Under the pieces are notes generated by a model, which worked only from the letters and a program-made list of their open reading frames with translations, was not told the DNA's origin and did not search any database. DNA of 64,000 nt. It comes from Salvia splendens (lineage: Eukaryota; Streptophyta; Magnoliopsida; Lamiales; Lamiaceae). Shown here in pieces: positions 21,856 through 34,991 of this stretch (position 1 is the stretch's first letter; each line of letters starts with the position of its first letter). The stretch covers positions 11,076,001-11,140,000 of the forward strand of contig NC_056044.1 of NCBI RefSeq assembly GCF_004379255.2, in the 5' to 3' direction. The position numbers and the translations under genes were made by a program.

Positions 21856-22351
21856 TTCCTCGGTGGATTGTGATGGATTTAGGAGCTAGGGTTTGCTTTC
21901 ACCGGAATCTGCTGAGAGAAATTGTGGTGAGAAATTTGGGGAGTAGTTGGGGGAGTGGAGTTTGGAGGTTTCAAATATCACTATTCTATTCGAGACTCTG
22001 CAGTTTCCCTCCTAAAATCTCCGTTTCCCCCATTTTTTCCCTACACGCTCCGGTCATCCCCTCTTTTCAATACTTAGCGAAAATTAGAAAATTTTATCTA
22101 TAACTTGGGAATTCAGACCAGTTGGATCAGGTAAGATTTTAAACTTTCCGAAGAGTGTAGCTTGCTCCACCTGATCTGAATCCCTGAAAATATTTTTTTC
22201 GATTTTTGAAACTTTTACTTTGTTTGAATTTTCATTTTAAAACTGAAAAAGACACTATTCACAACTATGTACAAGCCTTGTAACTGTTCTAGAGGTTCAC
22301 TTGATCCATTCATTATTCGACATGCTTCGTCCAACTGATCAAGTGGATCAC
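21856..22351 (-). other. Spacer and leader between pol and the extra ORF in element A
   Basis: Non-coding on the minus strand. Just before the ORF start it reads 'tctctcagcagattccggtg', then AAACCCTAG (21888-21896), which looks like a plant 5' leader with a telo-box. The pol end lies at 22352. Confidence 0.5.
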
Positions 22352-24133
22352 CTAGAACATTTGCAAGCTGATCGACTTAGGCGAGAACATCAGTTGTGCA
22401 CCCTTGAAGTTGTCCATAAATGGTTTCACCCGATGTCCATTAACCATAAAACGGGTAGAGTTAGGATCACTCCCTTGAAGTTCCATGGCCCCATTCGCTC
22501 TCACGGAGATGATGGTATATGGTCCCGTCCACTTGGATTTCAACTTTCCCGGAATCAGCTTGAGTCTTGATTGAAACATCAGAACTTTTTGTCCCACCTG
22601 CAATTCCTTGACCCGAAGGTTTTTGTCATGCCACAGTTTGGTTTTCTCCTTGTACCACATGGCAGCGTCATATGACTAAAGTCTAAGTTCCTCCAGTTCT
22701 TGTAACTGAAACTTCCGTTCCTCCTCACATGCTTAGGGCTTCATATTCATCTCCTTTACTGCCCAATAAGCCTTATGTTCAATGCCAAATATAAGCCTGT
22801 AGGGCGTCATTCCAACGGGAGTTTTGAACGCAGTTCGATAAGCCCATAAAACATCGTCGAGTCGGTTGCTCCAATCTTTCCTAGAAGGGTTTACTGTTTT
22901 TTCCAAAATAGCCTTGATTTCCATGTTTGAGATCTCTGCTTGCCCATTTTCCTGAGGGTGATAAGGAGCAGATAGCCTCTGATGAACCCCATACTTTCTC
23001 ATCAGTGCTTCGATAGTTCGGTTGCAGAAATGGGTTCCCTAATCAGATATAATAGCTCGGGGTACTCCATATCCATTGAAAATGTTGGCCTTTAGGAATT
23101 TCGCAACTTCTTTTGACTCACATGATCTTGTAGCTTTAGCCTCTATCTATTTAGACACATAATCCACTACAACCAATATATAAGTGTTCCCATATGATGG
23201 TGGGAAGGGCCCCATGAAATCCATTCCCCAAACATCGAAAATCTCACAAACTACAACAGGTATCTGCGGCATCTCATCCCTAGCAGAAATTCCCCATGTC
23301 AGCTGACATTGATTACACCTCCTGCAAAACTCATAGGCATCCTTGTGCAAGTCTGGCCAATATAAACCACTACCGAGGACTTTCCTGGCTGTCTTTTTCG
23401 GACCGAAGTGACCACCGCAGGTGAGAGACTGACAATGAATCAATATATCTTCTCGATCCCACTCAGGGATGCACCTTCGGATGACTTGATCAACTCCCGT
23501 TTTCCATAGATAAGGGTTATCCCAGAAATAGTATTTTGCTTCACTCTTAATCTTTAATCTCTGCGCTCTGGTCACCTCTGGTGTAGAAGGCAGTTCTCCA
23601 GTTAACAAGTAGTTCGCTATATCAGCGAACCACAGTTTAGATTTCCTTTTGCTTAGTTCATTTAAAAAGGCTACTGGATCAGCTGCGTCGAGCACATCCT
23701 TCCAGCTGATCAAGACATTCGATACTTGGGCAAAATACAGGTGCTCCACTGGAAAAGCGTCGGGCACATCTTCTTTATCCTCTCCTTGATTTATTCTGCT
23801 TAAGTGGTGAGCCACTCTATTCTCTGACCCAGCTTTTTCCTTTGCCCCCCAATCAAATTCTTGCAGTAATAACACCCAACGGATCAGTCTGGGCTTTGAC
23901 TCTTTTTTCGCCAAGAGGTATTTGATTGCTGCATGGTCAGTATAAACAATAACTTTGGACCTAAGTAAGTAAGGGAGAAAATTTTCAAAAGAGTACACTA
24001 TAGCCAGCATCTCCTTCTCAGTTGTATCATAGTTCTTCTGAGTCTGATTGAGAGAGAAGCATAAAAGATGACATAACTTTTCCCATCTATTTCTGTCCAC
24101 GGAATGCTCCCACTGCAAAGTCGCTAGCTTCGC
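22352..24133 (-). pseudogene. RNase H-integrase part of element A pol, distal half after B insertion
   Basis: Reading from 24133 down: the rest of the first RNase H motif (EASDFAVGA), a stop-interrupted stretch, then [40 protein letters not shown] and [10 protein letters not shown] of RNase H. The integrase follows with an HC-type zinc motif ([20 protein letters not shown]), [12 protein letters not shown], and a partner around 22733-23002 ([12 protein letters not shown] with the catalytic Glu). The C-terminal [12 protein letters not shown] segment ends near 22352. Stops at about 23150, 23040 and 22730, and missing sequence between the catalytic Asp motifs, show it is dead. Confidence 0.82.
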
Positions 24134-25638
24134 TGATAAGTCGTATTCTTGGCCTTGGTTACTGGTCAATATGATGTGCATAATTGATTATATCTGCAAA
24201 ACAGTTGCACAAAGTGTGCAGGTTGAGTGTTCTAGCCAGTAGGCAAAGCTTCAGATACTTCAGGTGAAAAGGGCGTCAGAATGATTACGTACTGACCAGT
24301 ATACATGCAAAAATGGCTCGGGAAGGAGAAGAAGGATAGCTGGGACTGATCAACCACAATTAAGAGCAAAGAAGTCATCTCGCCACAAGGTTTTACCATA
24401 AAATCAAGGGTAAGCCTCCCTATAAAAGGAAGCCACTTGGAGAGAGAGGGCACGGATAATTTTCATCATCATCACTCTTAGGTAGAATTCTCTCGGTAGT
24501 TCAGTCCTTCAGCCCAGTCCAGAGTCTCGTTCCTCGCCACAGCCATGGTCACTTGAAGATCATCAGTTCGCCGGAGTTCCATTCTCTCGTTCCAGCCAGT
24601 TTATTCCGTAGTCGTAGCAGTTCCATCGCCCGGAGTGGCAAAACAATCTTTATTTGCTTTCTAGTTAATCTTGTTTGTTTTCTCTACGTTGGATCTTTCG
24701 CATTTCCAGTATTTTGCTTATTTTGAAGCCTTGGTTGTGATCCAAACATTTTCTAAATGCTATGAAGTTGTTTTCCAACATCGGTTCGTGTTTGTTTTCG
24801 CTTCTTTCTGCCTAGATAGCTTAGATCTAGCTGTTACGGTAATTTCCAGTGTGGAATCGCATGTTTTAACTTCTGTAGTTGATCTCTCTGAGTTTGCAAG
24901 TCTAGATAGCTGTTAGATTTTAGATCTGAATTAGTTAACTGTGAAAACCCAGTTTACGTGATTTCTGACACCCTGCATGTTGACCAGTAAGCATAATTGC
25001 AGTTTCAGTGTTCGATCTTTTGATTCGAAGTTTTAATTGTAGATCTGAGCTGTGAAGTTTGTGAATCTGTGTTTCTCGTTCATGAAATCTGAGATTGTTG
25101 ATCTGAGTTTATTCATGTTGAAGAAGATAACATCCACATCCAAGTTTGGGACCACTTTTACTTTTTAGTTACTTTTGCTTTTGTCCTTTACTTTTTCTAC
25201 CTTTTCAGCTGGTACCCTACAGATCTGTCAGTCTAGTCACCTAACTACCTCTTTTCCTCTGATATTCTGTTTAACCTTTTATAGTAAACTAGTACTTTCC
25301 ATATACTTCCTGAAAACCATGTTCCTCACTTTCCACGTACACAGCCGCCTGTCCAACACCTTTCCCACCTCCTAGTTAGTAGAGTACCACCTTAAATTCC
25401 AGTCTAGATAAGTCTCAACCCAAAGCGTGGTAGCTAACCAAACCTTTCCAGAATATCACCACAGTTCCCAAAACGCATTCATCTCTGTGGGATTCGACCC
25501 CTACCTTCACTATACTACCCAGTAGAAGAGAGTTGAGGAATTATTGATACCAGGTTCAGGTTTAGCAGGGGATTGTTTCATCCTGATCAGTAGGATACAT
25601 CCTTGTTTGAAAGACACCTACGCAAACCTGCTCTTTCA
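24134..25638 (+). repeat. 5' LTR of element B (1505 bp)
   Basis: It starts TGATAAGTCG and ends CTGCTCTTTCA. TATAAAAG at 24421-24428 within CTCCCTATAAAAGGAAGCC is the likely promoter. The 81-codon frame at 24671-24916 is present in both LTRs but has no protein motif. Confidence 0.95.
24421..24428 (+). promoter_or_regulatory. LTR promoter TATA box of element B
   Basis: TATAAAAG sits in a CTCCCTATAAAAGGAAGCC context about 290 bp into the LTR. The same box is at 46352-46359 in the 3' LTR. Confidence 0.7.
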
Positions 25639-25640
25639 AA

Positions 25641-25659
25641 TGGCGCCGTTGCCGGGGAT
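25641..25659 (+). other. Primer binding site of element B (tRNA-Asp type)
   Basis: TGGCGCCGTTGCCGGGGAT is the complement of the 3' end of plant tRNA-Asp(GUC), two bases after the 5' LTR. A tRNA-Asp primer is typical of Athila-lineage elements. Confidence 0.92.
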
Positions 25660-25744
25660 GAATGGCGTTATTAGCTGTTATTGAGAGTGATATTTTGGCG
25701 TATATACTGTTCATAATTTTTCTCTTTTCTTTTCGTTTCAGTTT

Positions 25745-28605
25745 ATGAGCAGCAGCTCGGCTCCTGACCAGTGGAGGCCGAAGATACTTCAGCGAGGATC
25801 TATACTCGTAACCACTCGATCCGGCTTGTCGACGGCTTTGTCTGACTTAGGTTCGAGTAGTGACGAGGAGCAATACACCATAGAAGGACCAATACCGGAA
25901 GAGGTACCGAGGATAGAGGGAAACCCGAGAAGGATGGCCGCTCAAGGAGAAGAAGATCCTGAGATCGGGACGCTGAATGCACATACTGAGGGAGAACCAC
26001 CTCAAGCCATAGTTGTGACCCCAGGGCAAACTGCCTGTGATGTGAAGCCTCATGTGATCGTAATTCTGCCTACATACTGCGGGAAGAGTTGCGAAGGGCC
26101 TTACGAGTTCCTTCATGAGTTTTGTAAGATTTGTAGAGCGCAGAGGAGGCCAGCAGGGGCGACTGAGGATGATTACAGATTGAAGGCTTTGCCGTTCGTT
26201 TTGAAAGGGGAGGCAAACACCTGGTTCATGCGCCTGCCCCCCGACTCCATTAAGAGTTGGGCCGATTTCAAGTCAGTGTTCCTAGGCGAGTTTTTCCCGT
26301 CATCCAAGATAAGCGCACTGAAGAGGGAAATAACTAGTGTGAAGCAAGGGTACGATAAACCCTTGAGCGATTATTGGGCGAGGTATATGGGCCTTTTAGA
26401 TGCATGTCCCAATCATCGCATGGCGGACATTAAGATACATCATACCTTCTATGAGGGGATGAACATAACAACCAAGGACCTGACCAATTCGTCGTCGGGA
26501 GGAAGCTTCACGCAGCTACGGGTCAGCGAAGCAAAGAGGGTCCTAAGGAAGCTACTGAGTGCGAAGAAGGAGTATGACCATTCAAGGGATGAATACAACC
26601 GAGAAAGGGTTGCAAGTGCCTCGTCTACTGACCAGGAGCAGAAGCTTGAATAGAAGATGGATGAGCTGAAGAAGTCACTCCTGAGCGCAATCGAGGAGAA
26701 TACACCGCCGACTTCCCCAGTTGGGAACTACAAGGGTGCAGAACAGGGAAACCAAGGACCTAGCTATGATCAGCCAAACGACTTGGTCAGTATGGAGCAA
26801 GTCAACGCTGTCGGGTACTACAATTCTAGTGGGCACTGGATCCAAGGGAGACAACGAGATGCACCATGGAGGGATCACCCAAATTTTCGATGGGGAGATG
26901 AGAACCAAAATCAAAACCAAGGTCAAGGTCAGAACCAATATAACCCCCACTCGAACTAAAACCCCAACCGTGGGATAGCAAACCCGGACCACCAGTTCAA
27001 CTGGTCAGGAAAGAACCAACAATCCCAAAACCAACACCCACAAAACCAGAACCAAAACCCTGTTTATGTACCACCCCACCTGAGAAACTTCCAAAATCAC
27101 CAAAATCAGCCGAATCAAGCACCCCAACACCATCAGAACCAAAATCAGTTCCAAAACCAAAATCAGAATCAATCTCACCAAGACCAGTATAACCAATACC
27201 CACCTAACCAGAACCAGCAAAACTTCCAAAATTTCCAGCCCAACCAAAGTTCCCATTATAACCAGCACCAAGGCCCAAATCAGTCACAATATCCCAACAG
27301 GACAAGACGATCCATGGAGGACATGATGGGAGAATTGCTCGCGTCGCAGCAAGGTATCAAGGGCGAGTTGCAATCCCACAACGAAGTAGTGCAGGGGATG
27401 CTAAATGCCCAGAAGGAACATAAAGCCAACATGGATATGATGAATAGGCAGTTGGCCCAACTGGCCAGTTCGATGGGTGAAATAAGAGGAAATGCAGGGA
27501 AACTCCCGTCTACAGTCCAAATACCCGAAAAGGTGAATGTGGGTAAGGTTACATTGAGGTCAGGAACTACTTATGATGGACCTCGACCGAAACAACCAAG
27601 TGGAGAGCCGAGTGGAACGAAGATAGGGGGCGACACCATCTCAGTGGAAGAGCTTAAGAGATCCATGCCTCGGATGCAGGACCCATTTTTCTTGGGGGAT
27701 ATGCCATGTGGAGGAGGTGAACCCGAGAACGTACTGGGCAGGAAGGAACCCCATCAAGAGGTAGAATCCAGAACGGAGGCTCAGACCCAGAATTTGCCCA
27801 AGGAAGATTCCAAGAAGGTTGCTGAGGGACCGATAGAGGAGAAAAAGGGGGAGAAACCATTCCCTTTCCGCTTTGTTACAAAAAGAAAGAAGGATAACCC
27901 GGTGGACTACTTGTCGATTTTTGGGAAATTGGATGTCACTATACCATTCCTCCAAGCCGTAAAGCTACCCCCACTTGGGAAATTCATTAAGGAATTCATA
28001 GTAGGGAAAGCACAGGAGGATGGAAAGATCATGGTAGAAGGGACCGTCAGCAATTGTGCAGGAGAAGCTACCGCCCAAGAGGGCTGATCCAGGTATGTTC
28101 ACTTTGCCTATAACTATAGGAGATGTGAAAGTCGAGCATGCAATGTGTGATCTTGGAGCTTCTATTAATGTCATGCCTTTGTCGATCTATAACCGATTGA
28201 AGGGAGTTAGATTGTCGAATACTAGGGTGTTGATCCAACTGGCTGATAGGTCATGCATAAGTCCGGAGGGTGTTTTAGAGAATGTGTTGGTTAGAGTGCA
28301 TGATTTGACCTACCCTGCTGACTTTTATGTGATCAAAATGAGTGAGTCCGAGGCTAGGGAATCGAGTGTCATATTGTTAGGAAGGCCATTTTTGAGGACG
28401 GCCAAGACAATAGTAGACATGGCTGAGGGAATAATTTGCATTGATTTTCATGGGGAGAAGTTTACTTTTGATATCAATGAGGCCATGAAGAAGCCTATTG
28501 ATTCTGAAAATGTATGCTATGTTGATGTGATTGACCCCTTAGTCCAAGATTTTCTTGAGACCGAACTATTGCAGGAGAAATTCCAAGCTTTGGATGTGTA
28601 TGAGC
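25745..28605 (+). pseudogene. gag-protease of element B, with stops and a frameshift
   Basis: gag starts at ATG 25745, 86 bp after the primer site. The retrotransposon gag domain covers residues about 100-275 (GPYEFLHEFCKICRAQRRPA, KALPFVLKGEANTWFMRLPP, FKSVFLGEFFPSSKISALKR, FYEGMNITTKDLTNSSSGGS). Two in-frame stops follow, TAG at 26651 and TAA at 26957, then a Gln/Asn-rich linker to about 27300 where a CCHC zinc knuckle would be expected; none is visible. After 27314 comes the pre-protease region (VTLRSGTTYDGPRP, YLSIFGKLDVTIPFLQA). A frame change near 28060-28080 leads into the protease with active site DLGAS (CDLGASINVMPLSIYNRL) and LGRPFLRTAKTIVD. Element E cuts the frame at 28605. Confidence 0.88.
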
Positions 28606-30134
28606 TATTGGGGTTTTATAGCCCCTTGCACAGCGGAAGACTTGTACAAACAAATAAATCAGACGTAGGATCTATTTGACAAATTACGGGATTAATCAAT
28701 TCACATGTTAACACAAAATTGCATGCTCATAGAATATAAATCCTAAATATGAATTCTACGGAGTTAGCCAATTTACCTCGTTGATTCTCCAAAGAATCGT
28801 TGATTGCTTGCGCCTTCTCCACGATGATCTTCAATACTAGACCACAGATCTTCTGACTGATGTCCCGAACTGTATCTCGACATCAGGGTGGGCTGATCTT
28901 ATCGAAACACTAGGACTCGAATAAAGAAGACAGATCTTTCTCACGGAGGAGAGCTGAAAAACTCACGGAGGAGAAACTAAGAGAATTTTCGAGCTCCTCT
29001 TGATAATAGAGGGGACGAAAATTATCTCTCTAAAATTGTGTTTTCTGTCTCTTTTATTCTCCTATTTATAATAGTTCATATTGGGCCCAGTCAGGGATCT
29101 ATGGAAGGTTTTGGATATGGGCTCCCCCAATTAGCTTTTTACTAATTAAATTGAACCCACAATTTAATACAAGCTTATATTGGAATATTACGAGCAGCCA
29201 CTACAGAAGTAATATTGAACTCCCCATCCAAATCCGAAATTATAAGTATTCTGGGTTTCCATTTTGTTTATAATTTATTTCCCGCGCTTAAGATATAAAT
29301 GCCCATTAATTAATTAAAGTCTGCTATGGACTTAATTAATTAACATCTTATTAATTCCAAGAGTAGACTTAGCAAGAAACACTTATTTATTATTCATAGA
29401 GTAATAAAACTCCAACTGGCCAGTTTCCGAATAATAAAACCTTGTTCAAGCTCCTCTTGAGGACATTATCAAACGAGTCTCACCTCGTGCACGATTCAAT
29501 ATAATAGCAATCCTAGCACCACTAGATAATGATCACCACTACCCAATATACCTGGATCGTTGGGTGACGAAAAACCCGCACCTTTGGTAAGTCAAAGTAG
29601 TAGATACTCAATGTCGTATGCTCAATGCTAACATATGTAGATTAAGAAATTAATTATCAAGACCTCGTCTTTCAGTAGATAGCATAATGACTAGTCTTGT
29701 TGTTAGATCCATTTAGTGCTATACCACACCAACGTCATCTTATTTCAATAAGGCTTAGAAATAATCGGACTGACATTGCAACCTTTCACGATAGGTAGCC
29801 AAAGCCTATCTAGGTTGTGAAATTCTTCTTTTTCTTTTGCAAAGCATTGCATAGAACCGACTGTAGTTACCTTAAAGTGGACGACGCCCACAACCAGTTT
29901 ACTAAGCAAAAGACTTAGGCTTTGTTTACTTCTTATGCTTTTAAATGTTTATAAAATTTCTTATAAACGCACAAGCAAACACAATGTAATAATATATTGA
30001 TTCTATTCATGCAAACTGGTCGAATGATACTGAATCGGGTCAAAAGTGAACTGTAGAGTTTTTTTCGTACACAAGCAAGATTCTATTCGTGCGAACTTGC
30101 TCGAAACATGCTTTTCAGTATACTAAACCTAACA
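28606..30134 (-). repeat. 3' LTR of element E
   Basis: It ends CCTAACA at 30134, with the minus-strand TATA box TATAAATAGG at 29061-29070. It lacks the 21 bp present in the other LTR near 36085-36107. Confidence 0.92.
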
Positions 30135-30692
30135 ATCTCCCACTTATACTCAAAACATGCTTTCGAGTATACCCACTGCCAAAAACTCTCCCACTTATAC
30201 ACAAAGCAGGTATTGGAGCTAGATATATCGAACTACCATTCATTTCACATCATGTTTAAAACATGTTGCCACAAAGGCATTTTTCTGTGAAAAATCTGCT
30301 CGGTTGTTCTCTGATAATATCTTTTGCGTCACTATGTCTTTGCTGCGTACTTGATCTTTAATTAATTTCATCTCTCTATGTGATTGTTTAGCTTATGATC
30401 TCGTGTTCCTTTTGAGTTAGCCTTTGCTAGAGTAAAAATACTCATAGGTATACTCAAACTTACGATCAAAGCTACTAGGAGTATACTCATAATGTAAACA
30501 CATAAACTGAGGATGACTTACTCGATCACTGATTAGTCATAAGACTTAGTCAGTGTAACCCCAAGGACATTACATGAATGACTGGTAAACTAGAATATAG
30601 CGATTAGTCTTTCTCAAGTACTATGGTATATTCATTACCTCATTCAAAGTCCTTTGCCATGGTTAATATGATATATACTTGCTATGCAAAAG

Positions 30693-31330
30693 CACAACTA
30701 ATATCAAACTTAGTACACATCATAGCATACATGAGACATCTATCTGCAGAACTAGTCTCATAATTCTTGTTCTCACTAAGCGTCAAACGACACTTGACTA
30801 GAGACAAGACAATTCCATCTTGAAAGGTAGAAACCTTTGCATAGAAATTCTAATGCTAAAATGTTCCAAGCTGTGTGTAGATATAGGATTCCTAAGAGAA
30901 TCTCAACATTCTTTCTAGCAATCTTAAAGACTTAGATGCTTAGAATGTAATTAGTTTCTCTTAAATCCTTTATCTTAAACTAGGTAGACAACCAGTTTCC
31001 TACGCTAGATGCCAATCTTAGTTGTTTGCAACTTTTGTAGATTTCATCATCGTAGAGTACCAATAATACTATATTTAATGCACTTTCAACTTCCTTGTGC
31101 TTACAACACATTTAAGTGCACATGTCAAATTTCAAACATTTGACAATCTTGATAAAACACATATACTCTGACTTAGACGCTTGCCAAAGACCACAAAGGT
31201 CTTCATAAGCTTCCAATAATGTGTTCATTGCCCTTTATTACATACACATTAGGATGTTCCATGTAGATGATTTCCTCAAGACTTCTATTAATAGAAAGCT
31301 GTCTTGACAATCATAATACATACATTCTAA
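30693..31330 (-). pseudogene. Decayed copia reverse transcriptase/RNase H remnant in element E
   Basis: Short islands in shifting minus-strand frames line up in the right order with copia pol. IMIVKTAF (like MDVKTAF, about 31300-31330) comes first, then LEEIIYMEHPNVYVIK (31234-31293). LVLYDDEIY at 31037-31063 is the YVDD box with one codon missing. FKIKDLRETNYILSI (30940-30985) resembles the MKDLGEANYILGI motif, and SLMYAMMCTKFDIS-like sequence (about 30693-30739) matches the MYAMLCTRPDI motif. Stops and indels are frequent. This decay is far greater than the LTR difference suggests. Confidence 0.72.
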
Positions 31331-33620
31331 TTTACGTAAGTACTGATAGACAGAAGGATCGAACAAATCTTGGCACAACGACAGCAGGAAGATGATATTT
31401 TTCTTTGGGCATAGCCCATTGTCATTGTCTAGCCATTTGAGATCCACATTTACACTTGCAAATGTACTAGCTCCCACTGACTGACACAACCTGTAGGTAG
31501 TATTGCAAGTCTTGTAAAACATGTTGTCTATCTAAGATTGTAGTTTGGAATCTATCACCTTTCCAAGGATGAATATCCAAATGAACCAATTATACATTGT
31601 AGTTAAAGGGATTATGTTCAAGTTAATCTAAGACCGAGTCTTTCGACACTCTTAGACCCATGAACTTGTCATGTTCCTGGGAACGCTCCCACTACGACAT
31701 GGTTCTTACAATCTTAGGTGTTGAAGTTGATTTTATTAGTGCAAAAGTTTCTAATGGTATGACTCTTTGGTAATATGGAAAATCCGATATCTCTCTATGT
31801 CCTGAGAGGTATCACGCTGTTAGGCTTTTAGTTCCATTCTTGATCTTCATACAAGAATAATATCTTTGAAGATTACAGAACTTATAATCTTACATTATTT
31901 GGGACAACATACCTCAGTACTCAACTCCAATTACTTGAATACCTTTCCAACATGCGTTGGAACAATATTACACCTTGAGATGTGCTAGACTAGAGTCACT
32001 CTAGTCCACAACTCGTGTTTTATAGAAGGTACTGATGATGGTAGTTTCGTTAAGGTGTATCTCGTTATATCTAACGCTTATCCCATCAATGATAAGATTT
32101 TCATGAGTACAACTCATCACTTGATCGAACTTGTCTTAGAAAGACTTCGATTCCTTCTTACATAACTATCCCATTCTTTGAAAGAATGCTTGGATTCGTT
32201 AATGGAGATTAGACTCCCACTACTGATCATAAAGCTTTGCTCGTCTTCTTATTGGTGTAAACCATTGAGACTTGCTAGTCTTTCTACGTTGCACTTCTAT
32301 AATTATTCTGAATCAAATGATTCTAACTCATAGTGCATCGAACAGACTTTCTCGACTTTCAAGCTATTTAACATATTGTTAAAATCTTGATAGTCTAGAT
32401 CAGTATGAACAATAACTAAGTATTTTCTTGGCCTTAAGACTAAGAGCCATAAATGCTTTATCATTCATTGTTTAAGAAGTTGATGTGTTGTTTAATACTC
32501 AATCTTGTTGCATCTATATTGTTTCAATACTATGATGCCTTAAATATCAACCATAAAACAATAATTGAGCATTGATAGCTCCCACTGCAACAAATGCCTA
32601 AATGGATCAAGATCTCTTACTTAGAAGTTGCACTGTCATGTAGTCATTGTCCTTTTTTAAAAGAGGTCAATCCAACTTACAAAGCATCTTCACTCGCTTT
32701 AAACAAACTTTGATGACTAATAAGGCTCTGTCATTTCCATATCTAGTCTTTTGTTCAAAAGAACTTGGACTTAGGAAATATGCAGCCTTTATGAATTCGT
32801 CATCTTTCATGTTACTTTCCTCTAACAGTAATATAACGACTAATATTCTGAAGGTTTTCTACTTTTTAGTTAAACCTTCTTGTAGTCATTTTTTATTACT
32901 TTAGGTGATGACTTGAGTCAGAAAACTATTTGAGTGATCAAAAGATTCCTCAAAACATTCTGTCCCTCTAGGATATTCCAATCGAATCATCTTGACAGAT
33001 TCTATTGATATCCACCTTTCATCGTCACTAACCAAGACTTGTCATGCTACTTATAAGAAAATAGCTTGACCTTATTCCTCAAAGAACTTGTCAAGTACAT
33101 GCAAAAAGCATTCTCGAATAATCTTCGTGGAATTATGTCTAGGAAATGGAGGACATGAATCATTGAGTATAAACTCCAAGTTTTAGTGATAAGAATCTTA
33201 TCCATTTTCATTTCCAGTCTACATAATTTTGGCATTCGAGTTCATTTCTTTAAGGATCGCAGACAAAATATGAATGACATAATGAAGATTTGGCATATAA
33301 ACTTATTATCACATACTTATGCTCAATACACAATCGCAAATAACCACAAAACAATTATGTATCTTGCAACTGTAAAATTAAAATTTTGTATCCTCCAGAG
33401 GAAGTCAATACGCATTAAAATCTTACAATTTTACTGGTCACAACACCGACGAATAGTCCAGAGACCACAGAGTGGCATGGCCGCCTAATGTTGCCTAAGC
33501 AAGACCACCAAATTTAGCATTACAGAGTCTCATTTCTACAACACACTACAATGCTCATGTGCTGCTAACAAGATCAAGCTCTCTCATAAATTCTGTGTGA
33601 ACTTCTGAATCTCGCAGTTT

Positions 33621-33769
33621 CTTAGGATTATTGTCCCCACAGAGCAGGTGGCGATAATATTGGAAACCACATTCTAGTTCATACTATTTATTCTTGAGAA
33701 ATCCGCCCTCATGAACTCGCTATTTCTTAGGATTATTGTCCCCACATAGCAGGTGGTGATAATATTAGA
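33621..33769. repeat. 45-bp direct repeat inside element E
   Basis: 'ttcttaggattattgtcccc' plus 'acagagcaggtggcgataata' at 33621-33662 recurs at 33726-33769 with three changes (acatagcaggtggtgataata). Its origin is unknown. Confidence 0.8.
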
Positions 33770-34343
33770 AAAAAAGCTTCATAAATTGCAGACCAATTGA
33801 TGGAGACCATATACAACGCACTTGTTGTAATTATCGCTTAGATATTTTATATAGTTTTTGCATAATTATCACATAAGCAGATAAAGCAGATAATCCACTT
33901 ACAAGGATAAACACCCAATAAACAGATAAATCCATTTAATGCATGACATTTAAACACACTGGATAATTAATGACAATTATTTAATGTTTATCTTGTATAT
34001 TAATTATCCAATTTCATTTAGGATTTATCAAGATAGTGTTAACTATCTAAATCCATTTAGGATCATTCTAGATTTTATTTTGATAAAATCAAATCCTACA
34101 ATTCAAGATAACGTTGATCTAGGATTATCATTATTTAAATCATTCTAGGATATTACTAGATAGAAACGATTCCATCATAATCCATACGATAAATAAAATC
34201 CAACCAACCAAGATTTATACAAATCTTAATTCTGTTTAGAATAGATATCTAGAATATATCATACATAACTTAGGATTTCTTAGATAAATAAGTTTATCTA
34301 AATCCAATTAAATACGGATTTTCTTATATATTATCTTTATCCT

Positions 34344-34850
34344 AATCTATCTAGGATATAAATCCAAAAGATAAGGATAACTTGGATTAACGCTTATTTT
34401 AATCCATCTAAGATTTGTCTATTCAAATCTATAGGATAAAATAAATTAATATTAATATTAATCATAATCCATCTAGAATTTATTCTTGGAGTAAATCCAT
34501 ATAAATCCATAGAATTAGATAATATTATATTATAATTATTCAAATCTATCTAAGATTTATCTAGGAACAAATCCATATAAATCTATAAGATAAGAATAAA
34601 ATATTATATTATCACTATCCAAATCCATCTAGAATTTATCAATGAATAAATTCATATAAATTCATAGGATGAAAATAAAATAATATTGACATTATCTAAA
34701 TCCATCTAGAATTCATCTAGGATTAAATCCATATAAATCCATAAGATATAGATAAATATTAGATAATTATTTTCCAAATATAACTAGGATTAATCTAGGA
34801 ATAAAATCCATATAAATCCATTAAATAAGGAAAGAATCTAATTAATCCAA
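34344..34850. repeat. Degenerate tandem repeat, period about 77 bp
   Basis: The phrase AATCCATCTAGAATTTAT and its variants start at 34401, 34466, 34543, 34622, 34699 and 34776, mostly 77-79 bp apart, each followed by AAATCCATATAAATCCATA. A more decayed copy lies at 34344. The array sits in the 5' internal region of element E. Confidence 0.8.
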
Positions 34851-34991
34851 GATTTGATTCATAATCAAATCTCATATAATATATAAAATCCTCAAAAGAT
34901 ATATTCAAATCTTATTTCCATATTTATCTTGAATTATTTCCAAAATTGAATCAAAGGATTTGGAAATCCTAATCAAATTTGGAAAGCGAAG

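Noticed and set aside
24671..24916. 81-codon ORF in the 5' LTR of B, with a near identical one at 46602-46847
   Set aside because: It is present twice because LTRs are duplicated; no start context, motif or conservation beyond LTR identity.
26997..27271. Gly/Asp/Val-rich minus-strand ORFs
   Set aside because: They are the complement of the Gln/Asn-rich gag linker.
28601..28679. End of the protease ORF of B reading on to 28679
   Set aside because: The last 24 codons are element E LTR sequence; the true frame resumes at 37521.
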